A stretch of DNA of 22,435 nucleotides from the IMG/VR virus record IMGVR_UViG_3300025674_000440, positions 1 to 22,435 of that record, one strand, 5' to 3'. The DNA comes from a virus. The notes beneath the pieces were generated by a model. It was not told the DNA's origin. It made no database searches and worked only from the letters and a program-made list of their open reading frames with translations. This document shows, piece after piece, positions 13,540 to 21,800 of this stretch. Numbering within the stretch: position 1 is the stretch's first letter; each line of letters starts with the position of its first letter. The translations under genes and the position numbers were made by a program.

Positions 13540-14123
13540 ACTTTAGGGAACACAACTTCTTTCGGTTGTGATTGGTATTTACCGTTACGATCGTTGTAAC
13601 TGGTGGAACACGTAGCACCTTCATAAAATAAAAGCTGTGTAATTCCCTCGTTAGCATAAATACGATTAAACAAACCAGTACAATTACTAATTTCCAAAGT
13701 TAGGTAGCCTTCCCAGCCAGCCTCTGCTGGTGTAATGTTTACCAGGATACCGGAACGTGCATAGCTTGATTTGCCAACAGCAACAACAGTAACGTTACGA
13801 GGAAGCTTTAAACGTTCCTGAGCAACTCCCAGACAATAACCATAAGGAGGTAGAAGAAAATATTTACCTCGCTCATCCTCTAAGAGTCCTGCAGGATGAA
13901 GGATGTCTGGGTCAAAATTTTTAGGGTCACAGTCACCAGCCTGGATCCGACCAAAAATAAGACATTGCTCCGGAGATAGACGAATATCATACCCATAGGA
14001 ACCAAGACCATAACTTAAAATCTTGCGTCCTTCTTCTTCACGAACGACTGATTCAGTAAAAGGAGAAATCATCTCCTGATTTACCGCGAGATCTCTAATC
14101 TGCCAGTCCGCAAGAATCGACAT
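13536..14123 (-). CDS. dcd: dCTP deaminase
   Basis: This enzyme converts dCTP to dUTP (and ammonia) to feed dTTP synthesis, often useful to phages with AT-rich genomes. The 195-aa length is typical. Conserved parts are LSYGLGSYGYDIRLS (residues 36-50, trimer fold), GKSSYARSG (117-125, triphosphate and subunit contact) and TPAEAGWEGYLTLEISN (131-147). In the last, Glu144 aligns with the catalytic Glu of the VLEFYN motif in the E. coli enzyme. The C-terminal GKYQ (181-184) is the usual lid sequence. The start (MSILADWQIR) is typical. It lies in the minus-strand block, 24 bp after the methyltransferase-like gene. Confidence 0.92.
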   Translation of the reverse strand: MSILADWQIRDLAVNQEMISPFTESVVREEEGRKILSYGLGSYGYDIRLSPEQCLIFGRIQAGDCDPKNFDPDILHPAGLLEDERGKYFLLPPYGYCLGVAQERLKLPRNVTVVAVGKSSYARSGILVNITPAEAGWEGYLTLEISNCTGLFNRIYANEGITQLLFYEGATCSTSYNDRNGKYQSQPKEVVFPKV

Positions 14124-14147
14124 ATTGTTTTTGTTGGTCCTAAAAAT

Positions 14148-14726
14148 CTAACAGATAACTCGACCTTTTTCAGAATAAATGTCGACAAAATCCTGTACTC
14201 GATCGCCATCCTCTGGCAAATAAACGACAAGAGATGTGCATGTCTTGTGTTCTTGAATTCCTGTGCTACTGTGACGCATCAAAATAGGAGCTGTACGCAA
14301 AATACAAACTGGAAAATCAAAAATTTTTTGTTCGTACCGGATCATATCGGGACAGTTTGAAAAGAAAAGACCCTGTTTTATTTCTTTATTCCACCAAGCT
14401 TTATATAGTTTACGAAACCAAACAGCATGAGATGATGTAAGAGTTGGAGATGACGCCCGTGTCATTTTCCATTTCTCATTTGTTTTATCCCAGAAATAGG
14501 TACCACTGGGAGGAAAAAGATAGACGCTTCCATACCATTCCTGTGCATTTAAACCGTCATCTGTAGGCGTGTAAAAATTAGATGCTTCGACATATGAATT
14601 AGCAACTTTTGAGCTAGCAACGTCAAGATCTATCTCCCCCATCAAAGCATGAGCAGAGGAAACCAAATCATAATTTGTAATTAATTCAAAGTCTTCTCTA
14701 TGCTTACCAGCACCTACCTGGGACAT
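14148..14726 (-). CDS. Dam-family (phage N6-adenine) methyltransferase-like protein with altered catalytic motif
   Basis: The architecture follows phage DNA N6-adenine methyltransferases: EIDLDVASSK (31-40, cofactor region), FYTPTDDGLNAQEWYGSVYL (51-70), then the place of the D/N-P-P-Y motif. Here that motif is F71-P72-P73-S74: the catalytic Asp/Asn is Phe and the Tyr is Ser. The following KLYKAWWNKEIKQGLFFSNC and the region around residues 132-165 match the late strands of the family. Loss of both end residues suggests that methyl transfer is lost or changed, for example to a DNA-binding or anti-restriction role. The gene starts at the last base of the upstream 127-aa gene, so it is coupled to it. 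Confidence 0.6.
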   Translation of the reverse strand: MSQVGAGKHREDFELITNYDLVSSAHALMGEIDLDVASSKVANSYVEASNFYTPTDDGLNAQEWYGSVYLFPPSGTYFWDKTNEKWKMTRASSPTLTSSHAVWFRKLYKAWWNKEIKQGLFFSNCPDMIRYEQKIFDFPVCILRTAPILMRHSSTGIQEHKTCTSLVVYLPEDGDRVQDFVDIYSEKGRVIC

Positions 14727-15109
14727 TACGAGTCAGACATTTGATTGTAATCAATTTCAATATAGCGAATTCCAGATTCATCGTTAATGATGTAACCTGC
14801 TTTTTCTTTTGGATTAATTTTTTGAGCAGCTTCTATGATTGTGTTCATAGTTTCTGCAAGGTCTTTATCACCATCAGATTCGCTTGCACGTTGAGCTGCA
14901 TGTAGCTCCGGAATTGTCAAATAGAAAACAGCTCGGTCAGCTTGAGGTTGAAAACAAAGAACACCAGGACCTTCAGCATCCCAGAATTTAACATATTGCT
15001 CTCCCATATCACCAAGAATTAAACGCAAAGTAGCGTCTAGCATTTTGACTTTGGTGTCATCCATCTCAGGTCCGATAACAGAACTGATAAGTTTTTCTCT
15101 ACGTCCCAT
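14726..15109 (-). CDS. Protein of unknown function, 127 aa
   Basis: An alpha/beta protein with a basic start (MGRREKLISSVIG), a helical segment (MLDATLRLILGDMGEQYVKF), a beta-like GPGVLCFQPQADRAVFYLTI, a long helix (LAETMNTIIEAAQKI) and an acidic C-terminus (YIEIDYNQMSDS). It overlaps the upstream 154-aa gene by 11 bp and the downstream methyltransferase-like gene by one base, so the three are one translation unit. No family recognised. Confidence 0.75.
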   Translation of the reverse strand: MGRREKLISSVIGPEMDDTKVKMLDATLRLILGDMGEQYVKFWDAEGPGVLCFQPQADRAVFYLTIPELHAAQRASESDGDKDLAETMNTIIEAAQKINPKEKAGYIINDESGIRYIEIDYNQMSDS

Positions 15110-15563
15110 GGTTTAATAAATCTTGTTTACTTAAAGATTGAAGCATTTTAGGTAATGGTTTATAAATTACAACCATTTTTCCTAATATACCTTTTTTCTT
15201 TACAAGTTTTCCCTGTTCGTTTTTTACTTTATCAAATTCTCCAGAACGTATCAAGTATTCAGCAACGCAACGCAAGCGACGCTTAAGTGGTAGCTCAGCA
15301 TTGGGAAACTTGCCACAAATTGTATCTGGCTGCATATCTTTAAATGCTAATCTTAAACGATTTGCCAAAGTCATATTAGAATTTTCGTCCTCTTCTTCGT
15401 ATTGACGAACAATTTCTAAATATCGTTTTAAGCAGCTATCGTCAAAAGAACCTTCAGGAGGTAAAAACATTTCTACCTGTTTAGCCAAAGACGCAGGCAA
15501 AAACTCTTGATAATTACTTAAAGTAATAATGTGAATATTCACTTTAGCGAATCTGTACGACAT
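15099..15563 (-). CDS. Protein of unknown function, 154 aa, possible winged-helix tail
   Basis: The N-terminal part is helical and acidic (LEIVRQYEEEDENSNMTLAN). The C-terminal 60 residues are basic (ELPLKRRLRCVAEYLIRSGE, then KNEQGKLVKKKGILGKMVVI) and could form a winged helix. The start is two bases after the stop of the HTH gene, so it is co-transcribed and probably coupled with it. No family recognised; a replication or transcription accessory role is only a guess from charge and neighbours. Confidence 0.7.
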   Translation of the reverse strand: MSYRFAKVNIHIITLSNYQEFLPASLAKQVEMFLPPEGSFDDSCLKRYLEIVRQYEEEDENSNMTLANRLRLAFKDMQPDTICGKFPNAELPLKRRLRCVAEYLIRSGEFDKVKNEQGKLVKKKGILGKMVVIYKPLPKMLQSLSKQDLLNHGT

Positions 15564-15565
15564 TA

Positions 15566-15976
15566 TTATTCCAGCACATCAAAAGCTTTTTTCTGATACA
15601 TTGTGCTCTTATCTTTTCTATAATCTGAAAGCTGAAGAGGTTTGTTTCGCGAAAACGACTGAACGAGGTGGTTCCAAGGAATACGTATTACTGCTTTCCT
15701 GCCTTCGTCTGGACAAACGTTGACATAATGCAAACCTTCTTTCCAACCACGGGTAGGATCTTTTCTGCCAACAGCCATCCAATTTCTAATTGTTTGATCA
15801 GAAACACCTAAACGCCTAGCACATTCTTCAGTAGAAATGTATTCATCAGAAAAAGCCTGGGGGTTTAAGGAAGAATTAACATCTTGTTGACTTTGCCAAA
15901 AAGAAGCCAAAATGTTTTTAATACCTTTAAGCTCCCATGCAATATCTTCTAAACCTTTACGAATTCCGTGACTCAT
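15566..15976 (-). CDS. HTH DNA-binding regulator, first gene of the minus-strand block
   Basis: I chose ATG 15976 rather than the TTG one codon upstream. After a helical N-terminus (GLEDIAWELKGIKNILASF) there is an excisionase/MerR-like helix-turn-helix at residues 46-66 (YISTEECARRLGVSDQTIRN), then a wing (GWKEGLHYVNVCPDEGRKAV), IRIPWNHLVQSF and a basic tail. It heads the minus-strand block and is divergent from the membrane protein gene at 16020. A perfect dyad 6 bp upstream of the start (15983-15993) is a candidate binding site for self-control. The same HTH type as the 75-aa protein at 3989-4216, though clearly a different gene. Confidence 0.75.
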   Translation of the reverse strand: MSHGIRKGLEDIAWELKGIKNILASFWQSQQDVNSSLNPQAFSDEYISTEECARRLGVSDQTIRNWMAVGRKDPTRGWKEGLHYVNVCPDEGRKAVIRIPWNHLVQSFSRNKPLQLSDYRKDKSTMYQKKAFDVLE

Positions 15977-15982
15977 CAAATT

Positions 15983-15993
15983 GTTTAGTAAAC
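15983..15993. promoter_or_regulatory. Dyad GTTTAGTAAAC in the divergent spacer, candidate operator
   Basis: A perfect inverted repeat, GTTTA-G-TAAAC, sits in the 43-bp spacer between the HTH gene (minus) and the membrane protein gene (plus). Binding here could control both directions. An 11-bp dyad of this kind is not rare in AT-rich DNA, so support comes mainly from its position next to an HTH gene. Confidence 0.35.
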
Positions 15994-16019
15994 TGCTAAT
16001 GTAGAAAAAAAGTCATTTT

Positions 16020-16442
16020 ATGGACTCTGCTGCTCAAGACCCACAAAAAACACAACTTCAAAACCCTGGCCTTGAAATGAGGCCGCCTCAGGTTCCTATG
16101 CAAGAAGCTCCACCTTTTGCTGGAGTAGATATTGAGTCCTTAAAACGACAAGCAAGAGAACTTGCTATTCATCAAACTTTAGCGCAAAATCAATATCAAA
16201 TGCAACAAACTCCACCACAAAGATCTGCTTCGCAATTACCAACACTCCCTAATTTTGCACCGCAACCTGTACAGCAATTTGTACAAGAATCGGCACCAGA
16301 AGTTATTTATGTACGAAGAAATCTTACTATTGCAGAAATGATTGTAGTTTTTGCAATCAGTTTAATCTTGGTTTCAGGTGGACAATTTGTATTTAGCGCA
16401 TTGTCTAATCACTTGCCAAGATTAGAAATTAAAGTAAAATAA
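16020..16442 (+). CDS. Single-pass membrane protein with Pro/Gln-rich N-terminal domain, 140 aa
   Basis: Residues 1-90 are Pro/Gln-rich and probably disordered, with one helix (IESLKRQARELAIHQTLAQ). Residues about 104-126 (IAEMIVVFAISLILVSGGQF) form one membrane segment, preceded by VRR and followed by a short tail ending IKVK. The inner-face basic residues before the segment suggest the long N-terminal part is in the cytoplasm. I have a memory of similar single-pass proteins near fibre genes in marine cyanophages, with no known role. A holin- or spanin-like part in lysis is possible, but one membrane segment at the C-terminus fits no standard holin class well. Confidence 0.75.
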   Translation: MDSAAQDPQKTQLQNPGLEMRPPQVPMQEAPPFAGVDIESLKRQARELAIHQTLAQNQYQMQQTPPQRSASQLPTLPNFAPQPVQQFVQESAPEVIYVRRNLTIAEMIVVFAISLILVSGGQFVFSALSNHLPRLEIKVK

Positions 16443-16451
16443 GCAAATTTA

Positions 16452-16497
16452 GGCCACCTATAATTCAATATATAGGTATGGGATCTTATAGGTGGCC
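16452..16497 (+). promoter_or_regulatory. Inverted repeat hiding the start codon of the 767-aa fibre gene
   Basis: GGCCACCTATAA (16452-16463) is a perfect inverted match to TTATAGGTGGCC (16486-16497), with a 22-nt loop. The 3' arm contains the GTG start (16492-16494). The 5' arm can instead pair with a nearer TATAGGT (16471-16477) through ACCTATA (16456-16462), which would leave the GTG open. So two exclusive hairpins share one arm. The structures are seen in sequence; the switching is inferred. Confidence 0.6.
16459..16464 (+). promoter_or_regulatory. Candidate -10 box (TATAAT) before the 767-aa fibre gene
   Basis: CCTATAAT (16457-16464) matches CCTATAAT (18797-18804) before the next fibre gene, at nearly the same distance from the start codon. 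Transcription from it would begin near 16471, after the 5' arm of the inverted repeat, giving a messenger with the start codon unpaired. No clear -35 is visible. Confidence 0.45.
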
Positions 16498-18795
16498 AAC
16501 AGAAAAATTACAGATTTACCAGCGTTAGGCCCGGAGCAGATTGCCGATGCCGATCTGTTAACTATCGTTGACGTAGGAGAAGTTGATCCAGGTTTAAAAA
16601 ATAAAAAATTAACAATTAATAGTACTAAGCAGTACTTTAACGGATATTACTATTCTGTAACAGGAGGAACCTTAAGCGGATCTGTCACCATTACAGGTGA
16701 CTTAAGCGTGGAAGGAGATTTCACTCCGACAAATATTACCGCTTCTGGAACAGGTACTTTTGGCACTGTTTTTGTATCTGGAGCAAGCACTTTTAGTGGC
16801 TCTGTCGTATTTGAATCTACCGTTTCAGGCGGTACAATTACGGCAACAAATATTAATGCGTCAAGCGGTAGCTATTCAAACTTAACTGTTACAACTTTAA
16901 GTCAGCTTGATTCGGGCAACATTTTAGACCTTAGTGGTAATACAGCGACAATTGGAACGGGTACTTTTACCAAAGTAATCGGTAATACGGTTACAGGTAC
17001 AACCATTCAAGGAACTACTGTAACTGGAACTACTGCTCAATTCGCAACAGGTGTATTTACATTAGTTAGTGGAGCTACTGTATCAGGTCCAGTAGGAAGT
17101 TTTACAACTGTTACAGGAACGACTGGAAACTTTGCGGCTTTATCGGGCACAACAATTACTGGTGGAGCAATAACGACACCTTTACTTACAGCAGATTCAG
17201 GTGTATTTACTACTAGTCTTTCAGGAGCTGTTGTTACTGGAGATGCTATTAGAGCTACTTCAATTACAGGTGCTTCTGGTGTTTTTACTTCAAATTTATC
17301 TGGAGCTACAGTAACAGGTAACTTTATAAAAGGCACTACATTTAGTGGGGTTTCAGGTGTATTTACTACAGTTTTATCAGGTGCAACTGTAACCGGACAA
17401 AACGGAAATTTTTCAAACGTTAATGTAGGCAGTGGAAACTTTGGAACAGGTACGGCTACATATTTTAGTGGCACTACTCTCGTTGGCGGAGATATCACGG
17501 GTGTTTCTGGTGTTTATACAGCTCAACTGTCTGGGGCTACCATCACAGGCAATGTGGGTAGCTTTACATCAATTACAGCTGAAACAGGCACGTTTACAAA
17601 CACTCTTGCACTTCCTTCTTTTAGCACAACAGGTAACATTGAATCATCGGGCGATTTACTTGTTAGGCAAAACGCAACAATCAATGGGAATTTAACGGTT
17701 CCTAGTGGAGTTGTTTCTGGCATTTCTGGAAACTTTACCAACATAGCTGGAACAGACAGTACTTTTATCGGTACTGTTTCAGGCGCGACAATAACAGGAG
17801 ATATTGTCAATGCAACCAGAGTTAACGCAGTCACTGGTACGTTTGTTTTACTTTCTGGAACAACCGTTACAGGATCAACTGGTGTATTTACTCAAAGTGT
17901 TTCTGGTACAAGGGTATTAGGTACTACTGGAATATTTGCAACCGGCACAATTACTGGTTTAACTGCAACCACTATTACAGGTGTTTCTAATATTTATGCA
18001 ACAGGGGGTACGTTTACTAACCTTACCGGTACAGCAATTAGCGGAACCACAATTACAGGTGCAACAGGTCAGTTTGCCAATTTAAATGGGACTTCAGGGA
18101 CATTTACGACGCTATCTGGCACTACTTTAAATGTTGTAACAGGTAACTTTACAACCGGTACCTTTACAAGTTTAAGTGGGGCTGTAATCACAGGCGGAAC
18201 AGGACAATTTGCTATTGTTGACGCTACTTCAGGAGCATTCGATACATTTACAACAACTACATTTACAGCTGTTACCGGTGCATTCACAACAATTACTGGA
18301 GCTACTGGTTTATTTACAGGACAAAACTCATTAATTTCTGGTCAGAATGTCAGCGGTGAACGCGCTGGTTTTCAATACGTAACTGCAGATACCAAGGTTG
18401 AATCAACTGTAATCGAAGCAACAGGCACAACCGGAACGATTAGTGGTCCAATTCATTTAGGTGCCAGCGGGACATTTACGTCAAGAGTTTCTGGTGCTTT
18501 TATTACAGGAACAACTATTGAATGCGTAACAGTTACTGCTGTTACCGGTAACTTTGACATAGCCAACTTTACCGAAACAACGACAGGTAATGTTGAGGCC
18601 TCTGGATATGTATCTGGCGTGTCAGGTATGTTCACAGAACAAATGGCCGGAGCCGCAATTTTTGAAAATAAATATCAATTATCAGAAAGTTTAACAATTA
18701 AATCAGGTTTTAACGGACTTTCCATGGGGCCAGTAGACATTAACCCTGGGGTTGTAATTACAATTCCAAGTGGTTCTGTGTGGGGAATATTATAG
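16492..18795 (+). CDS. Tail-fibre-like protein, Thr/Gly-rich repeat, 767 aa
   Basis: The start is GTG; MANRKITDLPALGPEQIADA is the fibre-type N-terminus (ITDLPAL...DADLLTIVDVG...KKLT) I associate with cyanophage tail fibres. Residues about 60-720 are a degenerate repeat of short units such as SGVFTTxLSGATVTG and TGNFxxLSGTTITG, nearly free of charge, expected to form a beta-rod or beta-helix trimer. The last 27 residues (NGLSMGPVDI, then GVVITIPSGSVWGIL) match a C-terminal end common to cyanophage structural proteins. Likely role: a long fibre or appendage for host contact. The repeats differ in DNA sequence, unlike those of the next gene. Confidence 0.75.
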   Translation: MANRKITDLPALGPEQIADADLLTIVDVGEVDPGLKNKKLTINSTKQYFNGYYYSVTGGTLSGSVTITGDLSVEGDFTPTNITASGTGTFGTVFVSGASTFSGSVVFESTVSGGTITATNINASSGSYSNLTVTTLSQLDSGNILDLSGNTATIGTGTFTKVIGNTVTGTTIQGTTVTGTTAQFATGVFTLVSGATVSGPVGSFTTVTGTTGNFAALSGTTITGGAITTPLLTADSGVFTTSLSGAVVTGDAIRATSITGASGVFTSNLSGATVTGNFIKGTTFSGVSGVFTTVLSGATVTGQNGNFSNVNVGSGNFGTGTATYFSGTTLVGGDITGVSGVYTAQLSGATITGNVGSFTSITAETGTFTNTLALPSFSTTGNIESSGDLLVRQNATINGNLTVPSGVVSGISGNFTNIAGTDSTFIGTVSGATITGDIVNATRVNAVTGTFVLLSGTTVTGSTGVFTQSVSGTRVLGTTGIFATGTITGLTATTITGVSNIYATGGTFTNLTGTAISGTTITGATGQFANLNGTSGTFTTLSGTTLNVVTGNFTTGTFTSLSGAVITGGTGQFAIVDATSGAFDTFTTTTFTAVTGAFTTITGATGLFTGQNSLISGQNVSGERAGFQYVTADTKVESTVIEATGTTGTISGPIHLGASGTFTSRVSGAFITGTTIECVTVTAVTGNFDIANFTETTTGNVEASGYVSGVSGMFTEQMAGAAIFENKYQLSESLTIKSGFNGLSMGPVDINPGVVITIPSGSVWGIL

Positions 18796-18805
18796 TCCTA
18801 TAATA
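18788..18805. promoter_or_regulatory. Perfect dyad over the -10-like box before the second fibre gene
   Basis: TATTATAGTCCTATAATA is an 8-bp inverted repeat around TC. It contains the TAG stop of the 767-aa gene (18793-18795) and the -10-like TATAAT (18799-18804), 25 nt before the ATG at 18830. The shared CCTATAAT with 16457-16464 supports promoter use. The dyad could form a small hairpin or bind a dimeric factor. There is no T-run after it, so it is not a plain terminator. Confidence 0.45.
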
Positions 18806-18829
18806 AGAAAATAAAAAAGACGTGTAAAA

Positions 18830-21800
18830 ATGGCCTACGGTAAGGTAAAAGCCAATCAGATTGTTTATGATACCGGTGCAGGAGATGTAACGGTAGAAAT
18901 CTCGTCTATTCCAGACACTTCTTCTGGCATTGCAACAACTGGAGAAGTATCTGGAGGAAGCTTAAATACTACGGGAAGCATTAGCGGAAATACATTAGCG
19001 ATTACTAGCGGCGCTAGCGCAGCAACCTTTACTGGTACTGCAGGAAATTTTGTTACAGCAACGTGTGACACTGGCGTTTTTACTTATTTATCTGGCACAA
19101 CAACTACCGGAACAACTGTTAATTTTACAAGCGGTACAGTAGGCAGTTTTTACGCATCGACTATTAATAAACCAACAGGAGCAGGAACATCATTATTAAT
19201 TACAGGTGATCGCGTTAACGCTGCAACGGGTATCTTTGGAACAGGTACAGTTACTGGTTTAGCTGCTACGACAATCGCAGCAATTGAAGCAACTGATTTA
19301 ACAATTACTGCAACAACTGGTATCTATACTTTGCTTAGTGGCGCCACCGTTACAGGTGGAGTATTTAATGGAGTATCAGGTAACTTCGGAACCTTAGGTG
19401 TTACTGGAACTGCAAGTTTAACGACAATCAGTGGAAATACTGTTACTGGCAATAACTTACATGTAACTACCACCGCACAATTTGCTAGTGGTGTAAATGT
19501 TGCCGCAACAGGAACCTTAGGAGTTTATGACGGGGCAGGCGGCTACATGCGTTTTAAAACGCCAGTCGCCTTAGGACAAGGAAATAGTCAAGAATTTACT
19601 ACCCCATCTGGTGACGGAACAAGTGGTCAACTACTTGCTACAGATGGCGCAGGTATTCTTTACTGGAAAACAGATAGTGCAGCACCCGGTAGTGGCGAAG
19701 CTTTAACTGGAGTCAACCTACAAAGTTTTAGTTTTGTTTCTGGTATTCATGATACTCAGGGTAATGTTTACTCACATGTTTATGCCACGAGCGGTACTTT
19801 TGTTAGCGGTTTAAGTTCTAACAGCTTTACCGCATCAACAGGAACCATTACAGGGCTAGCTACAAATAATATTAGCGCTACTGAGGGAGGTGCTTTAACT
19901 CTTACTGCAGCAACCGGTACCTTTACTACGGGTACAATTACTGGTTTAACTTCGACCAATGCTGACATCGCTACTGGTACGTTAAGTACGGGTACGATTA
20001 CTGGTTTAGCTGCTACAACTGGTACTATTACATCTTTATTTAGTTCAACCGGAACAATTACTGGTTTAACTTCAACAACAGCAACAGCAACTACATTTAC
20101 GTACACCACCGGAAATGTTGAAGAGGCAGGTGTACAAAATTTCCGTTACCCCGCAAATGAAAACAGCACAGGATTAGTTAGTTTAAGCGCAGGAACAAGT
20201 ACTGGGGGAACAATAGCTCCTTCGGTTACTTATTATTTACCGCGTACAGACGGTACGTCTGGATATGTACTTTCAACTGATGCAGCTGGACAATTAAGTT
20301 GGGTAGACAATGGAACTGTAGCTGCTAACGCAACACTAACTGGTTTAAACGTAGTTACTAATGCAACAGCTAACTCATTAGCTGCAAACACTGGCACCTT
20401 TACATCGTTAACAGGCACTACAACTACAGGTGTTACCGCAACTTTTACTACTGGTGTTTTTACAAACACAGTTAGCGGATCAACTGTAACCGGATTATTT
20501 ATTTATGCATCACAAACCGTTCAGGCTAGCAATGGAAGCACTGGGGCATCGTTGACGACAGCTGGACTTGGCATCAAAAATGGAAAAGATCTTACAATTG
20601 CAGTAGCAAACGTTGGCAATAACTTTACGCTTACACTACCGGGTTCTGCGCCAACATCAGGTTATATTTTAAAAGCTTCTACTGGTGGTGTCCTTGAATG
20701 GGCGGCTGAAAGCTCGATTGGGAACGACGCAACACTAACCGGTTTAAACGTAGTTACTAGTGAAACAGCTAACTCATTAGCCGCAACAACCGGTACGTTT
20801 ACCTCCTTAACAGGTACTACAACTGTCGGCACTACCGCAGCGTTCACTACAGTTAGCGGAGCAACTGTTACTGGTGGCAATATCTATGCAACAGGTACCA
20901 TTAGTGGCGGAACAGTTTATGCAGAAAGTACTATTAGTGGCGGAACAGTTTATGCAACAGGTACTATTAGTGGCAATTCAGTTTCTACAGCTGCTGTCGA
21001 ATTAACTGCAGAACAACTGAGTATTAAACAAAATGCTACACAAGGATTCCAATATCCCGCAGCTGAAAGCAGCACAGGAACAGTTAGTTTAAGCGTCGGA
21101 ACTACTACTGGAGGAACAGTAGCTCCTTCCGTTACTTACTACCTGCCTCGTGCTGATGGCACCTCTGGATATGTACTTTCAACCAACGCAGCCGGACAGT
21201 TAAGTTGGGTAGACAATGGAGCCATAGGTGATAATGCAACGTTAAGTGGTTTAAACGTAGTTACTACTCAAACAGCTAACTCATTAGCTGCTACAACCGG
21301 TACGTTTACTTCCTTAACAGGTACTACAACTGTCGGCACTACCGCAGCGTTCACTACAGTTAGCGGAACAACTGTTACTGGATCATTTGTTTATGCATCA
21401 CAAACCGTTCAGGGCGGATCAGCATCGGCCTTCAGTCAGTTAAGCAGCACTGGAGTTACGATTAAAAACGGCAAAGATTTTACAATTGCAGTAGCAAACG
21501 TTGGCGGTAACTTTACGCTTACGTTCCCAGGTTCTTCACCAACATCAGGTTATATTTTAAAAGCTTCTAGCGGTGGTGCCCTCGAATGGGCAGCTGAGAG
21601 CACACTTGGTGATAATGCAACACTAAGCGGTTTAAACGTAGTTACTACTCAAACAGCTAACTCATTAGCTGCAACAACCGGTACGTTTACTTCCTTAACA
21701 GGTACTACAACCGTCGGCACTACTGCAGCATTCACTACAGTTAGCGGAGCAACTGTTACTGGTGGCAATATCTATGCAACAGGTATCATTAGTGGCGCAA

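Noticed and set aside
17037-18635. Several minus-strand open frames rich in Val, Pro and Ala opposite the first fibre gene, and similar ones at 18865-20880
   Set aside because: They are the antisense reading of Thr/Gly repeat codons: low complexity, no start signals, and no independent conservation visible.
911-18826. The shared 10-mer AAAAGACGTG before the genes at 917 and 18830
   Set aside because: Its position relative to the start differs (it contains the GTG start in one case and precedes the ATG in the other), so it is probably coincidence in A-rich DNA.
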